Position numbers and translations under genes: made by a program | NCBI RefSeq assembly: GCF_032842345.1 | Contig: NZ_WBKO01000001.1 | Location: 372,001 to 436,000 of the forward strand | Length of the DNA: 64,000 nucleotides | Direction: 5' to 3' | DNA from: Methanoculleus caldifontis | GTDB lineage: Archaea > Halobacteriota > Methanomicrobia > Methanomicrobiales > Methanoculleaceae | The notes under the pieces: model-generated | Databases searched by the model: none | Told to the model about the DNA's origin: nothing | Seen by the model: only the letters and a program-made list of their open reading frames with translations | Shown here: positions 52,456 to 60,743 of the stretch, in pieces | Layout of the letters: each line of letters starts with the position of its first letter | Numbering within the stretch: position 1 is the first letter of the stretch

Positions 52456-53295
52456 TTAGCGCGAGTTTTTTGATTCAGGTGTTAACTCAATTCCAGGGCG
52501 AAATGTCAAATAATATCCGATCGTTACAAGCAGGGTGTCTATAACGATCCTGGACAACACATCGATTAAATAGCCGGAAAACAATAAGGGCATAAAAAGA
52601 AGGAACGTAGCCCAGTTAACTCCAAAAATCAGGAATCCAAATTTCGCTGCTCTACGCTCCAACGACAACGTATCTCCGATATTCCCAAGCAAAATACATA
52701 CTACCCCGATACAGGCACCCATAAGGAGCGTCCAGAAAAATGTATAAACCAGGCTAGTCTGGTATCCTGATTGGATCACTCCTGTGAAATACGCAACATA
52801 TCGTCCAATCAAGAATATCCCCGTGAATATGGATACGGCCGTCATCTTCTGTCGAAGAGTAAACGGCTTTGCCGCAGCATTCTCTCCTTTCCCAGCAGTT
52901 AGCAGACCCAATAGAACCGCCATCAAAAAAACAGGTACTGCATCACTGAGGCCGACCACAAATTCGTTGATGATTGGATTGCCGAACAGGGATACCCCCT
53001 CCAGCATGGCAAAAAGCCAGATCAGCGCTATTGCAGACCCGTACCGCACCCCTTGTTTTACTCCCTCTCCCGGAATCACATTTCGGATGCGGCAATAAAC
53101 ATAAGCAGCACCGGAAAAAGAGAGTAGCGCCCAGAGAAAGACGGTAATCTCCGCCCCGAGCAACTCTGCCACTATGCTATAGTTCGGATTCTCAGGCATG
53201 GTACTGTATGCGTTTGTAACAAGATGAAGAACGATATCGAGTAGTACGCAAACCACGACAACGGCTGCAATCTTTACCCGTTTGCCTGTTTTCAT
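52456..53295 (-). CDS. Integral membrane protein of unknown function
   Basis: A 279-residue protein with about seven predicted transmembrane helices, starting with AAVVVVCVLLDIVLHLV and ending with a helix near residues 245-265 followed by a short polar tail. Loops are short and no motif is recognised. Its base composition is noticeably more AT-rich than the neighbouring operons, as is that of the next genes, suggesting an acquired segment. Confidence 0.65.
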   Translation of the reverse strand: MKTGKRVKIAAVVVVCVLLDIVLHLVTNAYSTMPENPNYSIVAELLGAEITVFLWALLSFSGAAYVYCRIRNVIPGEGVKQGVRYGSAIALIWLFAMLEGVSLFGNPIINEFVVGLSDAVPVFLMAVLLGLLTAGKGENAAAKPFTLRQKMTAVSIFTGIFLIGRYVAYFTGVIQSGYQTSLVYTFFWTLLMGACIGVVCILLGNIGDTLSLERRAAKFGFLIFGVNWATFLLFMPLLFSGYLIDVLSRIVIDTLLVTIGYYLTFRPGIELTPESKNSR

Positions 53296-53313
53296 ACTAT
53301 CAATACTCCCTTT

Positions 53314-53435
53314 CTAAGCCAGCTGCATCTGTTCAAAAAACTCCCGTTGCGTTCCGGCAGCACCGAACATCCGCATAACGTCAATCTGCGGCGGTGCGTG
53401 TATTCCCTGTATGAGGCAAGAAGTCGCCACCGTGC
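53314..53435 (-). pseudogene. C-terminal remnant of a transglutaminase-like gene
   Basis: Read on the minus strand, the sequence ending at TAG 53314-53316 gives QGIHAPPQIDVMRMFGAA, then TQREFFEQMQLA. This aligns with the C-terminus KGIYASPQMGVMRMLDAS of the intact transglutaminase-like gene at 59110-59718. The rest of that protein is absent; upstream sequence is replaced by the DUF3795 gene end. Confidence 0.55.
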
Positions 53436-53990
53436 CTACCTCCGCAATGTTAAGCGATATTGTTTCCTTGCAGCGATCTCATCGAGAATCCGGTGAAGAG
53501 CCTTTGACTTTGCCCTGACATCAAGCCCCCCGGATTCTTCCCTTGCCCGGGAGAGCGCTCCCTCAAGATCTTCGAGTTCCAGAACAGTTGCAGCAATACA
53601 GTAATAACTCTTTGAGCGACCTTCGTTGAAGTCTCTCAACATCTCCCTGAGTACAGACTCCCGCTGCTCCTGTATCTTTTGGAATTCGGATGCTCCATGC
53701 CGGGATATAAACGAGAGATCTTTCTCAAGGGTCTGGTAGCACTTAAAAGAGTCGCGTTCTCTACCGGCATCTCTGTGTTTCTTCCATTTTTCGCACGTAG
53801 CGCTTTCTTCGCACTCCCAGCAGAACTCGATTCCCTTTCTCTTAACAGCACACGTGATAAACGGGCAGCCGACAGCCATTCTGCTTGAGCTCTTGCATCC
53901 CGAGCATCTGCTCTCTGCTTCGGTATTGTACGTGGGGCAGAGTCGACAGGAGAGTCCGCAGATTCCGATATCGGGATACTCGATATGCAT
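53436..53990 (-). CDS. DUF3795-type Cys-rich protein
   Basis: A 184-residue protein. The N-terminal 75 residues carry about twelve Cys (CGLSCRLCPTY, CSGCKS, CPFITC, CWECEESATCEKW), the pattern of DUF3795, which probably binds zinc or iron-sulfur. The C-terminal half is helical and charged. A palindrome AGAGATATCTCT (54016-54027) lies where its TATA box is expected, close to the ATG. The function is unknown. Confidence 0.78.
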   Translation of the reverse strand: MHIEYPDIGICGLSCRLCPTYNTEAESRCSGCKSSSRMAVGCPFITCAVKRKGIEFCWECEESATCEKWKKHRDAGRERDSFKCYQTLEKDLSFISRHGASEFQKIQEQRESVLREMLRDFNEGRSKSYYCIAATVLELEDLEGALSRAREESGGLDVRAKSKALHRILDEIAARKQYRLTLRR

Positions 53991-54112
53991 GACGATTGTA
54001 GTGTGCGATATCCGGAGAGATATCTCTTATGATAGCGTCGCGAGCCCTCTGGAAATTTCAATCGGGTCCGTGTTCGACCTGAAATTCCGGAGGCGGCCGG
54101 CGTCCCTGCGTG

Positions 54113-54643
54113 TTATCCGGGGCGGGTCGGGTCCCGGACCCTTCGCAACGCTTCGATCACGTTCCCGACCACGGATTCGAGATCCTCACCCGAGCACGCG
54201 ACGGTGAGATCGGCATACCTCTCGTACAGCGGGACCCGCCGGTCGTACATTCCGCGGAGGCTCTGGCCAGGAAGGAGGAGTATCCCCCGGGTCGTGATGT
54301 TTCTGAGCCTCTTTTCCATCTCCCCGTACGCGATCTCCAGGTACACGACCGCTCCGGCCGACTTCAGGTGCGCCATCGCGGCCTCGCTGCAGACCACGCT
54401 CCCGCCCGTCGCGATCACCGCATTGCGGGGATGCAGGGAGAGGATCGTCTCTTCCTCGACCCGCTTGAACGCATCGGGCCCGTCCAGATCGAGGATCTCC
54501 TGGAGCATCTTCCCGGCCCGCTCCTGGATCAGGATATCCGTGTCGATGAACTGCATGCCGAGCGATTTTGCAAGGATGACGCCCACGGTGCTCTTCCCTG
54601 CGCCGGGCATGCCGATGAGGACGATGTTCTTGTGGTGATGCAT
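54113..54643 (-). CDS. AroK-type shikimate kinase-like P-loop kinase
   Basis: A 176-residue protein of the bacterial AroK fold. Walker A is GMPGAGKST at residues 11-19, substrate Asp residues are in IDTDILIQ (34, 36), ATGGSVV replaces the usual GGG-VV, and LRGMYDRRVPLYERYADLTV matches the C-terminal lid and nucleotide-binding region. Most archaea use an unrelated GHMP-type shikimate kinase, so this may be a transferred gene. Gluconate-kinase-like activity cannot be excluded. It stands alone, followed by DUF3795. Confidence 0.82.
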   Translation of the reverse strand: MHHHKNIVLIGMPGAGKSTVGVILAKSLGMQFIDTDILIQERAGKMLQEILDLDGPDAFKRVEEETILSLHPRNAVIATGGSVVCSEAAMAHLKSAGAVVYLEIAYGEMEKRLRNITTRGILLLPGQSLRGMYDRRVPLYERYADLTVACSGEDLESVVGNVIEALRRVRDPTRPG

Positions 54644-54814
54644 ACTGCTCGCGGGTTTCTCTGTTGGTAACTGGTGGGATCTCGGGGGAGATGAAGGTTG
54701 TCCGGCAACTAGTATACTCGCCCGGCGTTATCCCGGTCCGCTCATAGCCCGGAAGAGATATCAGGCAGCATCGCATCGCTGCGAAGATGAAAATTATTTT
54801 ACCTGATACAGAAG

Positions 54815-55045
54815 ATGGTCGATCGTATGAGGATAAGAAAGATAGCGGGAACATTTGCCGGCGCGTTCATGCCCTTTCCCTGGCTGTTATGGCTTCTACG
54901 AGGCACGGGAGTCCTCCGGATGCGTCCGACCTCCTGCACCGCAAAATTCGAGGGGATTGTCGGAAGAGCCCCGCTCTGGGCGGCGGCGGGAGTGGTTGCG
55001 TTCATCGCCGGGATTGCTGTTGCCGTCGTCGGCATGAGGCTTGGC
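54815..55045 (+). pseudogene. Truncated small membrane protein gene
   Basis: The frame from ATG 54815 (or 54827) encodes two hydrophobic segments (AFMPFPWLLWLL and APLWAAAGVVAFIAGIAVAVVG), after which the translation turns into Arg/Cys-rich sequence with no likeness to a protein. The likely coding signal then continues in another frame from about 55038. It may be a frameshifted gene or two fused fragments. No family is recognised. Confidence 0.35.
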
Positions 55046-55660
55046 GGATGTCGTCGGGGTATTGAAGGAGCGCGCCGACGGAGAAATCTTCTGCAACGAT
55101 CATATCGCAGATTCGGATGCCGCTGTTGCGCTCCTCCCCGTGGAGGCAGCGGAGACGGAAGCCAGGACCGGATCAGCGAGGGAGACGTTGCCGACCGGAG
55201 AGCGCCGTTGTAGTCGAGAGTTGTATCCCCATGACCCAGGCGGGGCGGCGCACCCTCAACCCCGTTCTATGTCCGGAGCCCGGCGGCGGAGATACCTGTA
55301 AAAGAGAGGGGAAGGCGCTCCGGCCTGCTACTTCAGAAAGGATCCGTGCCCTGGGAGGTTCAATGAGAGGTTCGCGCAGCACCTTGATCCGCGGGGCGAA
55401 GTTCGGGCTCAACCTGGACCCGGCGACCGCAAGCGCTCCGCTCGTGACGTCGATCGCCTCCCACGCGACGATGGGCCCGCTCTTTGCCTACCTGGCTGGG
55501 GAGAACGAACGGAAGTTGCAGGCGGCCGCAAAGGGCTTTCTCGTCGCACTCCGGAGGGGGATACGCTCAAAGCCGGGATCGTTCGACGTGATGGCGTTTC
55601 CTATTGGGAGGGCGCCCTGCGACGAGCTCGGCGAGCGGAGTCCCGCGGATCATGCCTACT
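55038..55660 (+). pseudogene. Decayed coding region, partly MgtE-like
   Basis: Two protein-like stretches occur in different frames. One is LADVVGVLKERADGEIFCND with HIADSDAAVALLPVEAA (from about 55038), of no recognised family. The other, near 55400-55460, is GLNLDPATASAPLVTSIA, which resembles the conserved helix region of MgtE-type magnesium transporters. Stops and frame changes separate them, so no intact gene exists here. The MgtE likeness is from one short segment only. Confidence 0.35.
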
Positions 55661-55801
55661 GAGCCGGGGAAGGGGTGGCTCGAGAAGGGGCGGCGGTATT
55701 ACGTGGACGTGCCGGTCAACCCGGTCTACCATGCGTTAGGCACGGCGGTGGAGTGGTACCAGCGGCGGCGGGTGCGGAGGGATCTGCGGGAGGTAGGTTG
55801 A
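55652..55801 (+). CDS. Possible 49-residue basic peptide
   Basis: The frame from ATG 55652 gives MPTEPGKGWLEKGRRYYVDV and then PVNPVYHALGTAVEWYQRRR, ending in basic residues. It reads like protein but has no clear ribosome binding site and follows a decayed region, so it may be the tail of a broken gene. No family is recognised. Confidence 0.25.
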   Translation: MPTEPGKGWLEKGRRYYVDVPVNPVYHALGTAVEWYQRRRVRRDLREVG

Positions 55802-55872
55802 TGAACCGCGGCAATGCTTTCCAGGTTTTTGCTGACGCGCACTTTAAATGACTTTAACTCGAAAGGAACATT

Positions 55873-56217
55873 ATGAAGCGGAACAGCGGGATCGCTATCA
55901 TTGTTACGGTCGCCCTCGGGATACTGGCTGTCTATGTCAGTGGCTGGACACCTTGTCCGGCTGATGTTAATGAGATGGCGATCATCAGCGAGGATAACGT
56001 CGTAGCGGGGGCGATAACTAAGTACCGGGCGGTGATTGAGAACCAGGGTCCGGTAATGTATGACAGGGTGAACGTCACGGTCTATATCGCCGACGAGTCC
56101 GGCGAGGTCAAGGAGATCAAACAGTATGAGTTTGAGAATATTAAGCCCGGGGACAGCAGGATAATCTATCTTGACCTGCAGGGAACTCACGCATATATCA
56201 ACTCGATCTGGAAATAA
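55873..56217 (+). CDS. Small secreted protein with CARDB-like domain
   Basis: A 114-residue protein with an N-terminal hydrophobic segment (GIAIIVTVALGILAVYVSG) that is a signal peptide or anchor. The remainder (ITKYRAVIENQGPVMYDRVN, VTVYIADESG, IKPGDSRIIYLDL) resembles a single CARDB/Ig-like adhesion fold with one N-glycosylation sequon. The last codons lie inside a 20-base tandem duplication. Confidence 0.6.
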   Translation: MKRNSGIAIIVTVALGILAVYVSGWTPCPADVNEMAIISEDNVVAGAITKYRAVIENQGPVMYDRVNVTVYIADESGEVKEIKQYEFENIKPGDSRIIYLDLQGTHAYINSIWK

Positions 56218-56236
56218 TCAACTCGATCTGGAAATA
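56197..56236. repeat. 20-base tandem duplication across a stop codon
   Basis: ATCAACTCGATCTGGAAATA occurs twice without spacing (56197-56216, 56217-56236). The first copy provides the stop of the upstream gene; the second copy would have supplied TAG in the same frame, so the protein end is unchanged. It looks like a recent slippage event. Confidence 0.85.
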
Positions 56237-56425
56237 GGTGAAGGATAACTTTTCTGCGGCTCTATCCTATGAGAACCATAAAAGCACAGAGAGAGATATT
56301 TTCGGATTCTGTGAGAGATTTAGGGCGAATAGGCATCAAACACTTCAAGAACACAGAATTATGCGGTAATGTAACGTTCTACCAGGCGAGAACAATGGCC
56401 TCCGTTCAAAACAAACCCAGAACCA

Positions 56426-56917
56426 TCAAAAACCCTCCCCTTTCCGCAGCCTGACAACAACCCCGCCCCCGCGCTCCTGAATAACAATCCTGCCCATGAT
56501 CTCCTCCCTCAGCCCCTCCGGCAGCCTCTGCGACTGCCACTCCCGCTCCGCAGCAACAGTAACTCCGGCACCGGCAGGGTCAGCCGCCGCGACAGCCTTG
56601 AGGGCATAATACGCCGCCCCATAGGCGTGCTGCGGGACGTGCGCGGTCGCCACCGCCTGGCCCGCGGCCCGGGCGGCAAAGTGAGCCGCGTCGTTCTCCT
56701 TCGCGTCGCGGGCGGCGGCATGGGCGGCAAGAGAGGCTCCCCGTATCCCGGCCATCGTGAAGACACCCGTCCTGACCCACGCCCGGCATGCTTCGATGGC
56801 GCTCCGTGGCCGGCTGTCCTCCGGGTATGCCCTCTCGAAGAGCGGGAGGACCCGCTCGGCGCAGTCCGCGGCCCAGGCCGCCATCAGCACCTGGTCCTGC
56901 TTGCTGTATTTCTTCAC
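56426..56917 (-). CDS. Putative immunity protein (Imm5-like)
   Basis: A 163-residue Ala-rich helical protein starting at GTG. AAWAADCAERVLPLFERAYP, RPRSAIEACRAWVRTG, AGIRGASLAAHAAARDA and AAHFAARAAGQAVATAHVPQ with HAYGAAYYALKAV match the pattern of the putative immunity (Imm-5-like) domain seen in bacteria and archaea. No toxin gene is adjacent. It faces away from the membrane protein at 57143 across a region with two palindromes. Confidence 0.7.
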   Translation of the reverse strand: MKKYSKQDQVLMAAWAADCAERVLPLFERAYPEDSRPRSAIEACRAWVRTGVFTMAGIRGASLAAHAAARDAKENDAAHFAARAAGQAVATAHVPQHAYGAAYYALKAVAAADPAGAGVTVAAEREWQSQRLPEGLREEIMGRIVIQERGGGVVVRLRKGEGF

Positions 56918-56975
56918 GAACGAGTAGTATGAACTTCTAATATGTTGGTTCTTGAGGTCACGCAGGGAAGGCTAC

Positions 56976-56991
56976 GTCAACTTATGTTGAC
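56976..56991. promoter_or_regulatory. Operator-like palindrome GTCAAC-TTAT-GTTGAC
   Basis: A perfect 6-4-6 inverted repeat in the divergent region between the immunity-like gene and the membrane protein gene. The same arms recur exactly 40 bases downstream. Confidence 0.55.
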
Positions 56992-57015
56992 ATAGCACCG
57001 ACACCCCTCTTCTAA

Positions 57016-57031
57016 GTCAACACAGGTTGAC
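57016..57031. promoter_or_regulatory. Operator-like palindrome GTCAAC-ACAG-GTTGAC
   Basis: The second perfect 6-4-6 inverted repeat, with one more pair outside (A/T). The centre-to-centre distance of 40 bases is close to four helical turns, favouring cooperative binding by one regulator. Confidence 0.55.
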
Positions 57032-57142
57032 TTACACGGACCCGACTCACTCATGAGCACCGCAACGTAGAACAGGCTGGTCCTCCTACAGGGCGACCGA
57101 TCCCCCGACCGGCACCACAGCCACGAAAGGAGTTGAATAACG

Positions 57143-57811
57143 GTGCACGAACATTTCACCCGACATCACCGCCGGCTCGGAAGAACCGCAGCCTGGGCCG
57201 TCTTCTTCCTCCTGATCGCCTACGCGGTTACGCTGGTCCTCGGACTTCTCTCGCTAGAGTCGCCAGCGGATCCGATCGGCGATCCGTACTTCTCCCTGCT
57301 GGAACTGCTCATCGTCGTGATGGCGCCGCCGATGGTCGCCGTCATGGTTGCGGTCCATGCGTATGCCTCTCCTGAAACCAGGGCGTATAGCCTTACAGCG
57401 CTTGCATTCATGACGATCCTCGCGGGCATCACCTGCAGCGTCCACTTCGTTATCCTTACGGTAAGCCGCCAGATCGCGGCTGCGGGATTCCCGTGGGCAC
57501 CGCTCTTCTTCTCCTTTGAGTGGCCGTCTGTAGTATATGCGCTGGACATCCTCGCGTGGGACGTCTTCTTCGCCCTCTCGATGCTCTTTGCCGCACCCGT
57601 ATTCAGGACCGGCCGGCTGGAGAAGACGGTCCGGGTCCTGATGGTCGCGAGTGGCGTCCTGAGCCTCGCGGGGCTGGCCGGCGTGGCGCTTGCCGACATG
57701 GGTATCCGGAACATCGGCATCCTGGGCTACGTCGGGGTCAGTCTGATCGTATTTCCCCTGCTCGGGATCGTCTTCGGGCGTGCCCGGCAGGCATCGGAAG
57801 AGGCCGGGTGA
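57143..57811 (+). CDS. Integral membrane protein of unknown function
   Basis: A 222-residue protein starting at GTG with AAGGAG upstream. About six transmembrane helices are predicted (for example AAWAVFFLLIAYAVTLVLGL, LLIVVMAPPMVAVMVAV and NIGILGYVGVSLIVFPLLG). The N-terminus is His-rich (MHEHFTRHHRR), possibly metal-binding. A roughly 50-base remnant of this gene lies at 59059-59109. No family is recognised with confidence. Confidence 0.65.
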   Translation: MHEHFTRHHRRLGRTAAWAVFFLLIAYAVTLVLGLLSLESPADPIGDPYFSLLELLIVVMAPPMVAVMVAVHAYASPETRAYSLTALAFMTILAGITCSVHFVILTVSRQIAAAGFPWAPLFFSFEWPSVVYALDILAWDVFFALSMLFAAPVFRTGRLEKTVRVLMVASGVLSLAGLAGVALADMGIRNIGILGYVGVSLIVFPLLGIVFGRARQASEEAG

Positions 57812-57860
57812 AGCCCGGTTCGGAATCTGCAATGGAGATGATTGCAGATCTGCTGTCGCC

Positions 57861-57969
57861 TCACCCGGTTTCGAAGCTCGTGACGCCGTAGCACTCATCG
57901 AGCGGGAGGTCGGGGATCTCCTTCGTGCACATCCGTGCCGTACCGAAGACCGGGATCATCCCGTGCCGC
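57861..57969 (-). pseudogene. 3'-end remnant of a GNAT acetyltransferase gene
   Basis: About 109 bases match the 3' end of the intact GNAT gene (59898 to about 60007) at close to 90 percent, including the stop codon. The remnant would encode the last ~36 residues. The upstream part of the gene is missing, as the sequence changes right after GTGCCGCT. Confidence 0.75.
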
Positions 57970-58013
57970 TATACAAGCATCTCTAATAAAAACAAGATCA
58001 CATCCTACCGATA

Positions 58014-58496
58014 ATGATCTTCCTTCGTCACATCACTCAGGACGACATTGCTGCCATTAAAGGATGGCCTCCCTACCCTGCCGAATTCAACGATCTCGAT
58101 TACGCGCTCAGAGACAGGGGCTGGCTGGATGAATACTCGCAAAAACCCGACGCGGATATTCTCATCGCCGACGATGAAGGAACAATTGCCGGATTTTCGA
58201 TCATTGCACGCGAGCCAGGCGGCATTGCCGAGTTCCGGATCGCACTCCACCCGGAGAGATGCGGGCGGGGGTTGGGGAGAACCGTCACATATCTCTCGCT
58301 TATGCATGGATTTTCCGATACAACAACCGGCACCATCCGGCTTATTGTAAGGAAGAATAATCCGCGTGCAAAAGGACTGTATGAGGAGATGCACTTCCGA
58401 AATACCGGCGAGTGCATAGAGGAGATTCAGGGAAACCCTGTGGAGTTCCATCGGATGGAGATCACCAGGGTTGCATTTTACGGGGCGGATGCATGA
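58014..58496 (+). CDS. GNAT family N-acetyltransferase (RimJ/RimL-like)
   Basis: A 160-residue acetyltransferase. The acetyl-CoA loop is [18 protein letters not shown] near residues 79-96, and [19 protein letters not shown] is the usual motif B. An AT-rich box (CTAATAAAAAC, about 57985-57995) is placed for a leaderless transcript. It overlaps the next gene by four bases. The substrate is unknown. Confidence 0.83.
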   Translation: MIFLRHITQDDIAAIKGWPPYPAEFNDLDYALRDRGWLDEYSQKPDADILIADDEGTIAGFSIIAREPGGIAEFRIALHPERCGRGLGRTVTYLSLMHGFSDTTTGTIRLIVRKNNPRAKGLYEEMHFRNTGECIEEIQGNPVEFHRMEITRVAFYGADA

Positions 58497-59056
58497 TGAA
58501 GGAAGCATTACTGGTCATCGATGTCCAGAACGAATATTTCTCCGGCAATCTGCCGATAACATACCCGAAGGCGAGCTTAATCAACATCCTTCAGGCGATG
58601 GATGCCGCATGTGCTGCAGAGATCCCGGTCATAGTGATCCGGCACACCAGCACTGCTCCGGATGCCCCGTCATTCCGGTCTGGAACCCCGGCATGGGAGC
58701 TTCATCCCGAAGTAAAGAGGCGGCCGTATGATCTGCTCGTCGAGAAGGCCCTGCCCGGGAGTTTCACCGATACCGGCCTTGATGCCTGGCTTCGAGCCCG
58801 GTCCGTCTGTTCGGTGACCATTTCCGGCTACATGAGCCAGATGTGCTGCGATTCGACCGCCCGGCAGGCATTCCATAACGGGTACGGCGTGAAGTTCCTT
58901 TCGGATGCCACCGGGACGCTCTCCGTTACCAACCGGGCCGGGACGATCTCCGATGCCGACCTTCACCGGGCGGTCCTCGTGACCCAGCAGATGCGGTTCT
59001 CGCAGGTGATGACGACCGCAGACTGGGTCCAGTCGCTGGAATTAGCGTATCGATAG
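58493..59056 (+). CDS. Isochorismatase-like cysteine hydrolase
   Basis: A 187-residue hydrolase. The catalytic triad is visible as Asp10 in [11 protein letters not shown], Lys in VEKALPGSF, and Cys in [16 protein letters not shown]. The family includes nicotinamidases and isochorismatases; the residues shown do not fix the substrate. ATG 58493 overlaps the GNAT stop (ATGA), so the two genes are probably cotranscribed. Confidence 0.83.
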   Translation: MMKEALLVIDVQNEYFSGNLPITYPKASLINILQAMDAACAAEIPVIVIRHTSTAPDAPSFRSGTPAWELHPEVKRRPYDLLVEKALPGSFTDTGLDAWLRARSVCSVTISGYMSQMCCDSTARQAFHNGYGVKFLSDATGTLSVTNRAGTISDADLHRAVLVTQQMRFSQVMTTADWVQSLELAYR

Positions 59057-59058
59057 CG

Positions 59059-59109
59059 GTATTCCGCCTGATCGCGTCCGTGGGGTTCCCATGGACATCG
59101 CTCTTCTCA
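59059..59109 (+). pseudogene. Short remnant of the 57143 membrane protein gene
   Basis: These ~50 bases align with 57461-57512 at about 75-80 percent. The shared translation is GFPWTSLFS here against GFPWAPLFF in the intact gene. Only this internal piece survives, directly before the transglutaminase gene. Confidence 0.5.
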
Positions 59110-59718
59110 TCACCAATCGGGGATATCAGGCTCACCCTCGAGGTAGTCCTGCAGGTTATCGATGATGTCCTGCCGGCTTCTCGATGCATCGAGCATCCGC
59201 ATGACGCCCATCTGCGGCGACGCGTAGATCCCCTTCCAGAAGTACTCGTCATACTCGCTCCGGTTGCGGTACGCGAGGACCGGCTTCTCCGGCGAGAACC
59301 GTGCGCACCTGCCGTTTGTGTTCCCCCGTGCATCGAGGAATATCCACCGGTTGTCCAGATAGACCGCGTTGTAGCAGTGAACGCAGTAGCCGAGCGAGTC
59401 GTCGTCCGCGAGGGTAATGTGCTGGTAGCAGAACCCGGCAGGAATGCCGATCCTGCGGAGCAGTGCGGCGAGCAGGTTTGCCTTCGCATGGCAGATCCCC
59501 GTCTTTTCGGCGAGGACGTCGGAGGCTTTCGCGGTTATGGTATCCGATTCGATATCGAAACTGTGCGGGATCTCGTCGCGGACAAACTCGTATGCGAGTC
59601 TCACCTTCTCAAGAGAACTCTCATCCCCTGAAAAGAGCTCTTCGACCTTCGCCCGGATCAACGGGGACGAATGATCGATGTAGGGGTGTTCTTCCAGAAA
59701 AATGCTTAAATCGGTCAT
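59110..59718 (-). CDS. Transglutaminase-like domain protein
   Basis: A 202-residue cytoplasmic protein with a transglutaminase-like catalytic core: the nucleophile Cys in TGICHAKANLLAALLRRIGI, the His in GYCVHCYNAVYLDN, and the Asp in RWIFLDARGN. Such archaeal proteins may act as proteases or peptide-bond-modifying enzymes. No signal peptide is seen. A C-terminal fragment of a homologue lies at 53314-53435. Confidence 0.82.
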   Translation of the reverse strand: MTDLSIFLEEHPYIDHSSPLIRAKVEELFSGDESSLEKVRLAYEFVRDEIPHSFDIESDTITAKASDVLAEKTGICHAKANLLAALLRRIGIPAGFCYQHITLADDDSLGYCVHCYNAVYLDNRWIFLDARGNTNGRCARFSPEKPVLAYRNRSEYDEYFWKGIYASPQMGVMRMLDASRSRQDIIDNLQDYLEGEPDIPDW

Positions 59719-59897
59719 GCGTGCGGGAACGGTCAGGGTTACTCAGATACTATACCGTATCGATGCTGGGGCTCTTTAAGCCTCCTTCCAATCGCGCTAT
59801 GCCGGAGACCTTGCGAGTACCAGGAGAGTATGCCCTCCCGCCTGCACAGACAAAAGAGTGAGGGGCGGGGTCAGGGGGAGCCGCAAGCCCGGCCCCC

Positions 59898-60743
59898 TCA
59901 CCCGGTCTCGAAGCTCGTGACGCCGTAGCACCGGTCGAGCGGGAGGTCGGGGATCTCCTTCGTATACATCCGTGCCGTCCCAAAGACCGGGACCATCCCG
60001 TGCCGCTCGGCGAGGGCGACGCCGGCGGCGTTCGGTTCAGGGACGTCGAGAAAGAGCGGCTGGCCGGGGACCGCCGCCGAGAGGCCGGAGTAGATCCTCT
60101 CGGCGATCTCCGGCGTATCGGCAAAGAGCGGGCCGATCTTCGCGCCCCGGCGGCAGGGCCGCACCTGCCCGTAGCCGCGGACCTCCCCGTCCTCGAGGAC
60201 GGCCAGCGCCGTCGCGCCCGGCTGCGCCAGCCAGTGGCGGAGGAATCCCGGCCGCTCTGCCGGGAAGTGACGTGCGTCGTAACGGACGATAGCGTCGAAG
60301 GGAACGCCGCGAGCGTCCGTGAGGCCCGGAGGGCGGGTGCCCCCGCCGAGACCTTCGTACCGAATGTTCCGGTGCGAGAAGATGAATCCGTGGGCGGCGT
60401 AGCGGTCCTGCATCTCGAAGACCCCGTCGATCCCGAAGTTGTAGGGGGCGGCGAGCCGGTCGGCCTGCTCCTGGATCGCAAGACCGATGCCCCGGCCCCG
60501 GTATTCGGGGTCGAGGATGTAGAACCCGCCGAAGGCGAACCCGTCCCGGTAGACCATGACCGAGAACGACCCGATCAGGCGCCCGTCGTGAAGCACCGCG
60601 AAGAACGCCTGCGGGTCGACTGCGTAGTAGCAGTCGCCGTCGGAGAGGCCGGGGTTCCAGCCTTCCCGCTCTGCCCAGTCGATCGCGATCCCGACCTCGA
60701 TCTTCGTCATCGGGCGAACCGTGATCTCACCTGATGCTGCCAT
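59898..60743 (-). CDS. Two-domain GNAT N-acetyltransferase
   Basis: A 281-residue protein. The N-terminal GNAT domain (about 1-140) has DPEYRGRGIGLAIQEQAD, the acetyl-CoA site. The C-terminal half (about 145-281) has a second GNAT-like fold (LAVLEDGEVRGYGQVRP and FLDVPEPNAAGVALAERHG), an arrangement seen in DUF1248-type acetyltransferases. Its 3' end is duplicated at 57861-57969. The substrate is unknown. Confidence 0.82.
   Translation of the reverse strand: MAASGEITVRPMTKIEVGIAIDWAEREGWNPGLSDGDCYYAVDPQAFFAVLHDGRLIGSFSVMVYRDGFAFGGFYILDPEYRGRGIGLAIQEQADRLAAPYNFGIDGVFEMQDRYAAHGFIFSHRNIRYEGLGGGTRPPGLTDARGVPFDAIVRYDARHFPAERPGFLRHWLAQPGATALAVLEDGEVRGYGQVRPCRRGAKIGPLFADTPEIAERIYSGLSAAVPGQPLFLDVPEPNAAGVALAERHGMVPVFGTARMYTKEIPDLPLDRCYGVTSFETG

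Noticed and set aside
56269-56454. 61-residue open frame after the tandem duplication
   Set aside because: No ribosome binding site or recognisable sequence, and it runs into the converging immunity-like gene.
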